Source: Bacillota bacterium
Lineage (GTDB): Bacteria; Bacillota; DTU030; DUMP01
Direction of reading: 5' to 3'
Assembly (NCBI GenBank): GCA_012735455.1
Contig: JAAYHG010000028.1
Span: forward strand, 1-13,112
DNA length: 13,112 bases
The notes under the pieces were generated by a model that was not told where the DNA came from, ran no database searches, and saw nothing but the letters and a program-made list of their open reading frames with translations. Both the position numbers and the translations under genes were made by a program. Below, one piece after another: positions 7,254-13,112 of this stretch; the first letter of the stretch is position 1; each line of letters starts with the position of its first letter.

Positions 7254-7763
7254 GTGGACGCTATTGACACTATTCTTGCCCGTAGAAGCATCCGCAAGTA
7301 CACCTCGCAGCCAGTCCCAGACGAGCTGGTAGAATCACTGCTCAAGGCAGCCATGAGCGCACCCTCGGCCCACAACTCGCAGCCCTGGCATTTTGTCGTA
7401 ATTAAAGACCGCAGCATCCTGAACGAAATCACTACCTTTCATAAGTACGCTCAGATGTTGAAAGAAGCTCCGCTGGCTATAGCGGTCTGCGGGGAACCGG
7501 GGCTGGAGAAAGCCAAAGGACGCTGGCCGTCCGACTGTGCAGCCGCCACCCAAAACATCCTCCTCGCAGGGCATGCCAAGGGCCTGGGTACCTGCTGGAT
7601 CGGAATCTACCCTGACGAGGAGCGCGAGGCTAACTTAAGAAAGCTCCTGCAAATGCCTGACACGATAGTGCCTTTTTCACTGGTCGCCGTGGGCTACCCG
7701 GGCGAACAGAAGCCGCCTGCCAATCGCTACAATCCAGCTCGGATACACTACGATCGCTGGTAG
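7254..7763 (+). CDS. Nitroreductase family FMN-dependent oxidoreductase
   Basis: 169 residues, a short member of the nitroreductase family, which are FMN enzymes using NAD(P)H and act as homodimers. The FMN-phosphate motif RRSIRKYTSQPV is at residues 10-21, followed by SAPSAHNSQPWHFVVI (35-50). AATQNILLAGHAKGLGTCWIG, the dimer-helix/FMN region, lies near 102-122. The C-terminal block ends VGYPGEQKPPANR. The GTG start at 7254 has GGGAGG eight bases upstream. It is the last gene before the terminator at 7782-7817 and lies 82 bp after the PPC gene. The natural substrate is not evident; many such proteins in anaerobes reduce quinones, flavins or nitro compounds. Confidence 0.93.
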   Translation: MDAIDTILARRSIRKYTSQPVPDELVESLLKAAMSAPSAHNSQPWHFVVIKDRSILNEITTFHKYAQMLKEAPLAIAVCGEPGLEKAKGRWPSDCAAATQNILLAGHAKGLGTCWIGIYPDEEREANLRKLLQMPDTIVPFSLVAVGYPGEQKPPANRYNPARIHYDRW

Positions 7764-7781
7764 CATCAATCCCTAACCCTC

Positions 7782-7818
7782 AATCACTCCTGGTACGCTG
7801 TACCGGGGGTGATTTTTG
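7782..7818 (+). terminator. Rho-independent terminator of the plus-strand operon
   Basis: 7782-7796 pairs with 7800-7814 over 15 base pairs, two of them G-T, around a three-base loop, and the T-run continues to 7817. It ends the PLP/PPC/nitroreductase group. The minus strand has no T-run after the stem. The last codons and the TGA stop (7784-7786) of the convergent imuC-like gene lie inside this stem. Confidence 0.88.
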
Positions 7819-10800
7819 TTAAGGCTTGAATCCTTGCGGCGGTAACACTCACCCCTGCTCCACGCCGTTCTACGTGTCCCTGAACAAGCAGCGGTCCGGG
7901 AGTCCCGCTAAAGAGCATCTGGCCGTCACGGCGGTAGACATCCTCAAAAACGGTAACGTCAAGAATACCGGTCTCGTCCTCCAGCGAAAAGAAGGCCACG
8001 GTGCGACCGCTTCGGGTGGGTGGCCGGTGAGGACGAATGGGCAGCCCTGCCACCTGGACCTCCCGCCCGCGGGACAACCGCAGAACATCGCAAATGCTCC
8101 TTATACCCTGCTCTCTGAACCTGGGTCGCAGACAGCTTAAGGGGTGCCCGCTGGGAGAAAATCCCAGAATATCCCATTCGAGAAGGATCTTGTCGGTCTG
8201 GGAAAAATCCGCTACCGCCGCCCCCTTTCGTCCCAGCTTATCCTCCCAAAGGAGCGCACGGCGGTTGCTACCGAAGGCGGAGCAGGCCCCGCTGAGAATG
8301 AAACGTTCCCGCAAGTCGGCCGAAAGGCCCGAGCGCTCCTTTAAGTCGGCCAGGGAAGTGTAAGGACGATTAGAACGCGCAGCGAGAAGTTCTTTAAGAA
8401 CCTTTTCGTCTACCCCTTTGATCTGTTTAAGGCCCACCCGCACGGCACCGCCTTCCACTGTATACTGGGCAGCACTCTTGTTAACATCCGGCGGCAACAC
8501 CTGCACACCGCGCCGCCGTGCCTCTCCCACCAACACCCAGGGTGGGTAAAAACCCATGGGCTGCAGGCTAAGGAGGGCCGCCAGGTAATGGGCTGGGTGG
8601 TGACACATGAGGTAGGCAGTCTTGTAGGCGGTGGTAGCGAAGGCAGCGGCGTGAGCCTCACAAAAACCATAGCTGGCGTAGCCAGCTATGGTGGCGAAAA
8701 TGGCTTGAGCCGTCTCCTCGGCTACACCCCTGGCTACCGCCCGGGCTACGAACTCGCGGCCGATGGCCGCCATCTCCGCCTGAGACCTGGCATGGGTCAT
8801 TACCCGCCGCAAGCGATCCGCCTCCCCTGCACTGAAACCGGCTACTATAGTAGCAATAGCGATAACCTGTTCCTGGAACAACACCACACCGTAGGTTTTC
8901 TCCAGCACCGGCCTCAGGGCGGGAAGCAGATAAGAAACCTCCTCTTCCCCACGACGGCGGGCGATATACGGCTCCACCATGTTACCCTTAATGGGTCCGG
9001 GACGGATCAGGGCTAAGCTGGCAACTATATCTTCTATGTTGCCGGCCCCCAGGCGGCTCTGCAGGGCACGCTGGGCCGGACTCTCCAGCTGGAAAACACC
9101 AATGGTCCTGCCCTTCTGCAGCATCCTAAAGGTAGCCTTGTCATCCAAAGGCAGGCGGTCATAGTCCAGCGGCTGCCCGCTGGTCCTCAGCGTCCTTAAG
9201 GACTCTTCCACCGCGCCAAAGGTGCGCAGGGAAAGCAGGTCCAGCTTTACCAACCCCAGGTCCTCAACGTCATCCTTGTCGAACTGTGTCACCACCACGC
9301 CCTTGGCTGCCCGCTGCAACGGTACCAGGTTTGCCAGTGGCTCCCGGGCCACCACCAGACCTCCCAGGTGCGTACCCAAATGGCGAGGCAGACCGGCAGC
9401 CGCCGCACAAAAGTCCAATAACTGTTCGTAGCACTCCCAGGGGACGGAGCTGTTTTTTAACTCCGGCACCCGTTCCCGGGCCGCACGGATGCCGTCGGCC
9501 GTCACAAAGTAGGGCAAGCGCTTGGCCAGGGCATCCAGCTCAGCTTCTTCAAGTTCCAGGACCTTGCCCAGGTCACGCACCGCCGAGCGGCCCTGAAAGG
9601 TGTTGTAAGTGGCTACGGCTGCCACCTTGTCAGCACCGTAGCGTCGGGTAAGGTAGTCAGCCAGGTCGTCACGGTGGCGGGCATCAATATCCAAGTCTAT
9701 GTCGGGCCGTTCCGCCCGTTCCCGGCTCATAAAGCGTTCAAACAAAAGTTCCCGCCGAAACGCGTCCACCTCGGTAATACCCAAGCAGTAAGATACCACC
9801 GAGTCCGCCGCTGAACCTCGCCCAGCACAGCGGATACGCCGCTCTTTGGCTTCGCGCACCACATCCCAAACCACGAGAAAATAATCGGCAAAACCCAAGC
9901 GGGAAATAACCGCCAGCTCCCGCTCTAAGCGTTCATTTAGGGCTGCCGTTAAGCGGCCGTAACGCCGCTGCGCCCCCTCATAGGTAAGGCGGCGCAGCAT
10001 CTCTGCCGCCGTCTCGCCTGGAGGTGTTGGAAAACGGGGGAACAAAGCCTCGCCCTCAGGCAAAGAAGGCTCCAGTTCTGCGGCCAGAGCAGCGGTCTCC
10101 GCCATGGCCCAGGTGAACTCCGGCAGCAGTGCCATGAGTTCCTCCCCTGCCTTCAGGTAATTTTCGGCGTTAAGGGGTCGTTCAAGGTGAAGGGCCGAAA
10201 CAGTGGTCAAGGTGCGAACGCAGGTGAAAAGATCGTGCAGGTAAAAATCTGCCTTCCGGGCATAGTGAACATCCCCCGTAATTACAAGCCGTATGTTCAG
10301 GGTAGCCCCCAACTCGGCCAAGGCTTGGTGCAGGGAGCGATCACCGGGAAGCAAGCCAGGAATAAGCTCCAGGTAAAAGTTCTTCCGGCCGAATATGCCG
10401 AGCAGACGCTCGGCACTCGCCCTGGCCTCGGCCAAGCGCCCTGCGAGTATCCGGGCTGATACTGCACCCCGGCGGCAACCAGAAAGGGCTACCAGACCCT
10501 CCCGGTGTGCAGACAAACTTTCCCAGCTCGCTGCGGGATAGCCACGGGGATGCGTCAGATGGGACTGGGTAAGGAGACGGCAAAGGCTGCGATAGCCGCG
10601 ACTGTCCCTGGCCAGAAGGGTAAGGTGATACCCTCCTTCCAGAGTAACCTCCGCCCCAAGAATAGGCTTGATGCCAGCCGCCCGCGCCACCCGGGTAAAA
10701 CGCACTGCACCTGACAGGTTGTTATGATCCGTCAGAGCGAGGGCGGGTTGCCCCAGCTCTGCCGCCCGCTGTACCAAGTCTTCGATGCGGCTGGCACCGT

Positions 10801-10855
10801 CGAGGAGCGAGAACGGGGAGTGAACGTGCAGGTGCGCAAAACCTTTGGTCTTCAC
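7784..10855 (-). CDS. imuC: Error-prone DNA polymerase III alpha-type subunit, ImuC/DnaE2-like
   Basis: About 1023 residues, the length of ImuC/DnaE2 and shorter than replicative DnaE. An N-terminal PHP domain keeps its metal ligands (HLHVHS at 8-13, LTDH near 42-45, GAEV near 67-70, SGC near 125-127, TGDVHY near 193-198). The polymerase palm has CAGRGSAADS, PDIDLD (384-389) and VKLDLLSLRTF, with the third Asp near 539. Helix-hairpin-helix repeats follow (GLKQIKGVDEKVLKELL), then an OB fold (about 900-1010). I see no C-terminal tau-binding domain. I prefer the GTG at 10855: AGAGG is eight bases upstream of it, whereas the GTG at 10864 overlaps that Shine-Dalgarno. It is third in an operon with ImuB-like and DUF6504 genes under a LexA-type site. 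Translesion synthesis after DNA damage is the expected role; a simple error-prone DnaE is the alternative. Confidence 0.92.
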   Translation of the reverse strand: MKTKGFAHLHVHSPFSLLDGASRIEDLVQRAAELGQPALALTDHNNLSGAVRFTRVARAAGIKPILGAEVTLEGGYHLTLLARDSRGYRSLCRLLTQSHLTHPRGYPAASWESLSAHREGLVALSGCRRGAVSARILAGRLAEARASAERLLGIFGRKNFYLELIPGLLPGDRSLHQALAELGATLNIRLVITGDVHYARKADFYLHDLFTCVRTLTTVSALHLERPLNAENYLKAGEELMALLPEFTWAMAETAALAAELEPSLPEGEALFPRFPTPPGETAAEMLRRLTYEGAQRRYGRLTAALNERLERELAVISRLGFADYFLVVWDVVREAKERRIRCAGRGSAADSVVSYCLGITEVDAFRRELLFERFMSRERAERPDIDLDIDARHRDDLADYLTRRYGADKVAAVATYNTFQGRSAVRDLGKVLELEEAELDALAKRLPYFVTADGIRAARERVPELKNSSVPWECYEQLLDFCAAAAGLPRHLGTHLGGLVVAREPLANLVPLQRAAKGVVVTQFDKDDVEDLGLVKLDLLSLRTFGAVEESLRTLRTSGQPLDYDRLPLDDKATFRMLQKGRTIGVFQLESPAQRALQSRLGAGNIEDIVASLALIRPGPIKGNMVEPYIARRRGEEEVSYLLPALRPVLEKTYGVVLFQEQVIAIATIVAGFSAGEADRLRRVMTHARSQAEMAAIGREFVARAVARGVAEETAQAIFATIAGYASYGFCEAHAAAFATTAYKTAYLMCHHPAHYLAALLSLQPMGFYPPWVLVGEARRRGVQVLPPDVNKSAAQYTVEGGAVRVGLKQIKGVDEKVLKELLAARSNRPYTSLADLKERSGLSADLRERFILSGACSAFGSNRRALLWEDKLGRKGAAVADFSQTDKILLEWDILGFSPSGHPLSCLRPRFREQGIRSICDVLRLSRGREVQVAGLPIRPHRPPTRSGRTVAFFSLEDETGILDVTVFEDVYRRDGQMLFSGTPGPLLVQGHVERRGAGVSVTAARIQALTKITPGTAYQE

Positions 10856-10950
10856 TCTAATCACCTCTTAGGGAAAACGCGCGGCTCGCTTAGCTATGAT
10901 GGAAGGAATACTCTGCTCGCTCCTGGAGCATTTGCGAAGCAGCCTTGGAT

Positions 10951-11190
10951 TCAATCGTAGATCTTGTATAAAACCCAACTGGCGCTAGCCGATTCAAAGT
11001 AGACCTCATAGAGTCCCCCACCCGCCGAGACACGGTAAAAGATCTTCTCTGGTTCTCCCCGCCACCACTCTCCGGTGTCGGCCCAAACATCCCGCACAGC
11101 ATCCACACACAGTTCCCGCCCCTGCCAGGTGAAAGCCCGGGGCAAACCGGCAGCGGTACGCACCGTTAGCGGACGGTTAACCAGCCGCAC
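10951..11190 (-). CDS. DUF6504 family small protein
   Basis: 79 residues matching the DUF6504 module, usually seen as the C-terminal piece of actinobacterial ImuB-like proteins or as a small neighbour gene. It begins MRLVNRPLTV. The signature DTGEWWRGEPEKIFYRV lies near 38-54, and the protein ends WVLYKIYD. The GTG start at 11190 overlaps the end of the ImuB-like gene by 14 bases, so the two are translationally coupled. Here the module is in a different frame and is encoded as a separate chain. A gap of about 95 bases without a gene separates it from the imuC start. A role in assembling the ImuB/ImuC complex is inferred from family and context; no catalytic residues are apparent. Confidence 0.75.
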   Translation of the reverse strand: MRLVNRPLTVRTAAGLPRAFTWQGRELCVDAVRDVWADTGEWWRGEPEKIFYRVSAGGGLYEVYFESASASWVLYKIYD

Positions 11191-12241
11191 GTTTTTGCCC
11201 TACCTTCGCTCCAGTTGTCGTTCCAGTTGTCACTGCCATGCGGCGCAGGGGGTCATAGAAGGCCAGTACCTGCTCGCGCCTGTTCACTGGTAAATTACTA
11301 CCCCAGTCCACACACCCAGGATAGCGTTCCTGCAAACGGCTCAACACCCCCAGCAAGCGCTGCCGCTCACGGGGCGGTGGAGAGAACGGCGACAAAAGGC
11401 TGAGCTGCTCCCCTACCTGCGGAACCAATGGCCCCAGCCGCACCGAGAGCGAGTTCAGCCGCTGCGGCAGGACCGAGGGCAGCAGGCGCAGCAGGGCAAA
11501 TTGAAGCTCCTCTGCTGTAAGAGCAGGGCGGTTAAACTCACGCACAGCAGTCACCGGCTCTTCTCCTGCCTCGGGAAAAAGGATGAGCTCAAGCCGCCGG
11601 CCCCAAACCTGGCGCCGTTCCTGGGACCGGGCCAAGTAGCGTCCGGATTCCAGGCACCAGTTGGTCAGCCGCACCCCATCAGCCGCCCCCGCCCAGGGGG
11701 AGCGGTATTCCAGGTAACAGGAGGCCTCTCCCCTGCCCTGGCTGCCGTCAAGGCCGCGACTCAGCAGGGCAATCTGGTAGCCTTGTTGGCCAAAGCAACG
11801 GTACAATTCATCCGGCGGCAGCGCCGCTACCTCCCTTATGGTGGCCAGACCTAAGAGGGCCAACCGCCTGCAGAGACGCTCCCCCAGCGGCCAGAGAAAA
11901 CCCACCGGCAGGGGGGCCAGAAACTCTGCCTCCTTGCCTGGCGGCACCACCACCGGGTCCTCACCCCTTTGTACCCTAGCTACCCGCTGAGCCAGGGTAG
12001 CTGCGCGCGCTGTGAGCTTGTTGCCTGCCAAGGAAGTAAAGAGACGCCTTCCTAAACGCGGCACCAAAAGGGCCTTCAACTCAAGTAACGCCTCTTTTGA
12101 CGCCGCCAGTCGGGTAAGATCCAGAAAAACTTCCGGCCCCTCTCCGCGCTCTACATTACCGGTAAACAAGCCGCAGGCGGCAAGAAACCCTTCCCAGTCC
12201 GACGGCCTTAGCCCCTCTAAATAACAGTGCCCTATCAGCAC
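11177..12241 (-). CDS. imuB: ImuB-like Y-family DNA polymerase homolog with reduced N-terminus
   Basis: 354 residues from the GTG at 12241. This start is chosen because GGGGGG lies seven bases upstream and because the ATG at 12304 falls inside the predicted -35 box. The protein retains EVFLDLTRL (palm strand), a GNKLTARAATLA helix, the thumb HhH block (PLGERLCRRLALLGLATIREVAALPPDEL) and a little-finger-like region. LGPLVPQVGEQLSLL carries QLSLL (about 279-283), a likely beta-clamp binding motif. The N-terminal strand that normally starts the palm with the first catalytic Asp is missing, about 80 residues short, and there is no room upstream for it. It therefore looks like a non-catalytic clamp adaptor, as ImuB is. 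It is coupled to the DUF6504 gene downstream and is first in the SOS operon. Confidence 0.82.
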   Translation of the reverse strand: MLIGHCYLEGLRPSDWEGFLAACGLFTGNVERGEGPEVFLDLTRLAASKEALLELKALLVPRLGRRLFTSLAGNKLTARAATLAQRVARVQRGEDPVVVPPGKEAEFLAPLPVGFLWPLGERLCRRLALLGLATIREVAALPPDELYRCFGQQGYQIALLSRGLDGSQGRGEASCYLEYRSPWAGAADGVRLTNWCLESGRYLARSQERRQVWGRRLELILFPEAGEEPVTAVREFNRPALTAEELQFALLRLLPSVLPQRLNSLSVRLGPLVPQVGEQLSLLSPFSPPPRERQRLLGVLSRLQERYPGCVDWGSNLPVNRREQVLAFYDPLRRMAVTTGTTTGAKVGQKRAAG

Positions 12242-12252
12242 AAATGTTCCCC

Positions 12253-12266
12253 CCAACAAGTGTTCG
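12253..12266 (-). promoter_or_regulatory. LexA (DinR) binding site, SOS box
   Basis: On the minus strand the 14 bases read CGAACACTTGTTGG. The Gram-positive SOS box is CGAAC-N4-GTTCG, and this differs at one position in the right half. It sits at about +2 to +15 relative to the predicted start of transcription and overlaps the Shine-Dalgarno of the imuB-like gene. LexA bound here would block initiation of the ImuB/DUF6504/ImuC operon. Confidence 0.82.
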
Positions 12267-12274
12267 GTAAAAAT

Positions 12275-12304
12275 ATTATACCCCCGGGAACGGGGGTGTA
12301 ACAA
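12275..12304 (-). promoter_or_regulatory. Sigma-A promoter of the imuB-like operon
   Basis: Minus-strand -35 TTGTTA (12299-12304) and a perfect -10 TATAAT (12275-12280), 18 bp apart. Transcription should begin near 12268, giving a leader of about 27 bases. The spacer contains an inverted repeat ACCCCC-N6-GGGGGT (12280-12297). With the AT-rich tract behind it, this could also act as a weak terminator for the upstream thiE/HAD transcript. Confidence 0.78.
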
Positions 12305-12344
12305 GGGGGTAATCTAATGGAAATACTTGTCAAAGGGATTCTAT

Positions 12345-12995
12345 CTAATCCTCATGGCACGTTATTTCTCGGAGAATATCAAAGAAGTTATTAAAAAACC
12401 TGGTCTCTTTTCCTGCATCAAGGCAGTACTGCTGAAACAGTTTTGTCTTGGCAAAAACTAAATCTGCCCCCTGGGCCGGACAAAAATCCGAGTGGCTGTC
12501 ACCAATATACACTATTCTTTGTCCCGGCTGGTGCAGTTTCTTGAGCAGCTCCAGCTTGCACACACCGCAAGAACTACAGGAATCAGACTGGTACGGCGCC
12601 TCCACATCTAACTCAGGAGAAAAAAGAAGTTTGTTCGCATAGTACGGTAGCTCCAGCCCCTCCCGCTTCAGGAGACGCTCAATGTAGTAGTCGTAACCGT
12701 CACTTAGGATCACCACAGGGAAATCCTTTTCCCTACAGTAGGCCACAAATTCGCGAAATCCTTCTTCCAAGGTTATCCTTTCACACAACTGTGCAAAATC
12801 CTCTGGGCTCTTGGTCCGAAACAGCTTAAAAGTCGCCCGGGCGCACTCTAATGTAGAGAGTTCTTTCCGCTCCCACCGGGTATTGATCTCCCGCCAACCT
12901 TCCCCTGCAAAGGTGGCAACTAATTCATAGCAAACATCGCTGGTTGTTATGGTACCGTCAAAATCTACAAAAAAGGCATAGCTTACAGCCGCCAT
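12345..12995 (-). CDS. MtnX-like HAD-IB phosphatase
   Basis: 216-residue cytosolic HAD hydrolase. Motif I is FFVDFDGTIT (Asp11 nucleophile, Asp13), motif II LSDG (Ser98), motif III Lys147, and motif IV YIGDSHSD (Asp166, Asp170), so all catalytic positions are present. A CxxCxxCK cluster (Cys140, 143, 146) precedes motif III, as in MtnX-like relatives, and may bind a metal. MtnX proper dephosphorylates a methionine-salvage intermediate, but no methionine-salvage genes are seen here. Instead the ATG at 12995 overlaps the stop of a ThiE-like gene by 13 bases. The substrate may therefore be thiamine monophosphate or another thiamine-pathway phosphate. That is inference from coupling; the HAD assignment itself is firm. 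Confidence 0.85.
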   Translation of the reverse strand: MAAVSYAFFVDFDGTITTSDVCYELVATFAGEGWREINTRWERKELSTLECARATFKLFRTKSPEDFAQLCERITLEEGFREFVAYCREKDFPVVILSDGYDYYIERLLKREGLELPYYANKLLFSPELDVEAPYQSDSCSSCGVCKLELLKKLHQPGQRIVYIGDSHSDFCPAQGADLVFAKTKLFQQYCLDAGKETRFFNNFFDILREITCHED

Positions 12996-13112
12996 AGGTC
13001 CACCAACTCCTTGGCGGCCTGGTAGGTATCCGGCTGAGACAACACCGCCGAAATCACCGCGACCCCGGCGGCTCCTGTCTTCTTTACAGCCTTTACATTC
13101 GCTGTCCCGATC
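12983..13112 (-). CDS. Thiamine-phosphate synthase-like protein (ThiE/TenI), C-terminal 43 codons only
   Basis: The open frame entering from the right edge reads IGTANVKAVKKTGAAGVAVISAVLSQ... and ends VDLWRL at a TAA (12983-12985). NV..V...GA.GVAVISA is the C-terminal phosphate-binding strand-loop and last helix of ThiE, which joins the pyrimidine and thiazole phosphates to make thiamine phosphate. The paralog TenI has a similar end and cannot be excluded from this fragment. It overlaps the HAD phosphatase start by 13 bases in another frame, indicating coupled translation. The start of the gene is outside the window. Confidence 0.78.
   Translation of the reverse strand, partial: IGTANVKAVKKTGAAGVAVISAVLSQPDTYQAAKELVDLWRL

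Noticed and set aside
8588..9016. Plus-strand open frame of 142 codons opposite imuC
   Set aside because: It is a shadow of the imuC frame in GC-rich DNA. The opposite strand carries the conserved polymerase sequence throughout.
12242..12304. ATG at 12304 as the start of the imuB-like gene (375 aa)
   Set aside because: It would place the start codon inside the -35 box and put the TATAAT and LexA box within the coding region. The extra 21 residues do not look like the family, and the GTG at 12241 has a good Shine-Dalgarno.

Overview
The window is about 13.1 kb of moderately GC-rich DNA with strong GGAGG-type ribosome binding sites, frequent GTG starts, an OmpR-type two-component system, a leucine dehydrogenase of the Bacillus/Clostridia type, an ECF-transporter S component, a DUF3842 protein and a Bacillus-type (CGAAC-N4-GTTCG-like) LexA box. 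Together these point to a Gram-positive Firmicutes chromosome, probably an anaerobic, possibly thermophilic Clostridia/Peptococcaceae-type organism. The lineage is inferred from gene families only. I see no insertion sequence, prophage, tRNA, rRNA or CRISPR array.

Layout, left to right. (1) Minus strand, 1-1055: leucine dehydrogenase, cut at its C-terminus by the window edge. (2) Minus strand, 1313-2351: a DUF3842 gene followed by an ECF S-component gene. Hairpins lie in the DUF3842 leader, between the two genes, and after the second gene. (3) Minus strand, 2449-4916: a response regulator overlapping a membrane sensor kinase (TAGTG stop/start). (4) Divergent from it, plus strand, 5162-7763: a fold-type II PLP enzyme of unknown substrate, a PPC/DUF296 protein and a small nitroreductase, closed by a strong rho-independent terminator. 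The PLP gene is preceded by an elaborate structured leader that can be drawn in two exclusive forms, one of which masks its Shine-Dalgarno sequence. (5) Minus strand, 12304-7784: an SOS mutasome-type operon made of an ImuB-like Y-family protein with a missing N-terminus, a free-standing DUF6504 protein and an ImuC/DnaE2-type error-prone polymerase. It has a good sigma-A promoter with a near-consensus LexA box just downstream of the -10. (6) Minus strand, 13112-12345: the end of a thiamine-phosphate synthase (ThiE-like) gene overlapping a HAD phosphatase of the MtnX-like group.

How the parts work together. Region 5 is the clearest functional unit: DNA damage would remove LexA and induce a translesion polymerase (ImuC) with its clamp-binding partner (ImuB-like) and the small DUF6504 protein. 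No ImuA/RecA-like partner is present in the window. Region 6 suggests coupling of thiamine-phosphate synthesis to a phosphatase. Region 4 looks like a small amino-acid or sulfur-type metabolic operon under leader-RNA control.

The most novel candidates are the 5018-5150 leader RNA, the split and reduced ImuB/DUF6504/ImuC cassette, and the DUF3842-ECF pair with its structured leaders. All family assignments come from reading the sequence by eye; no database search was run.
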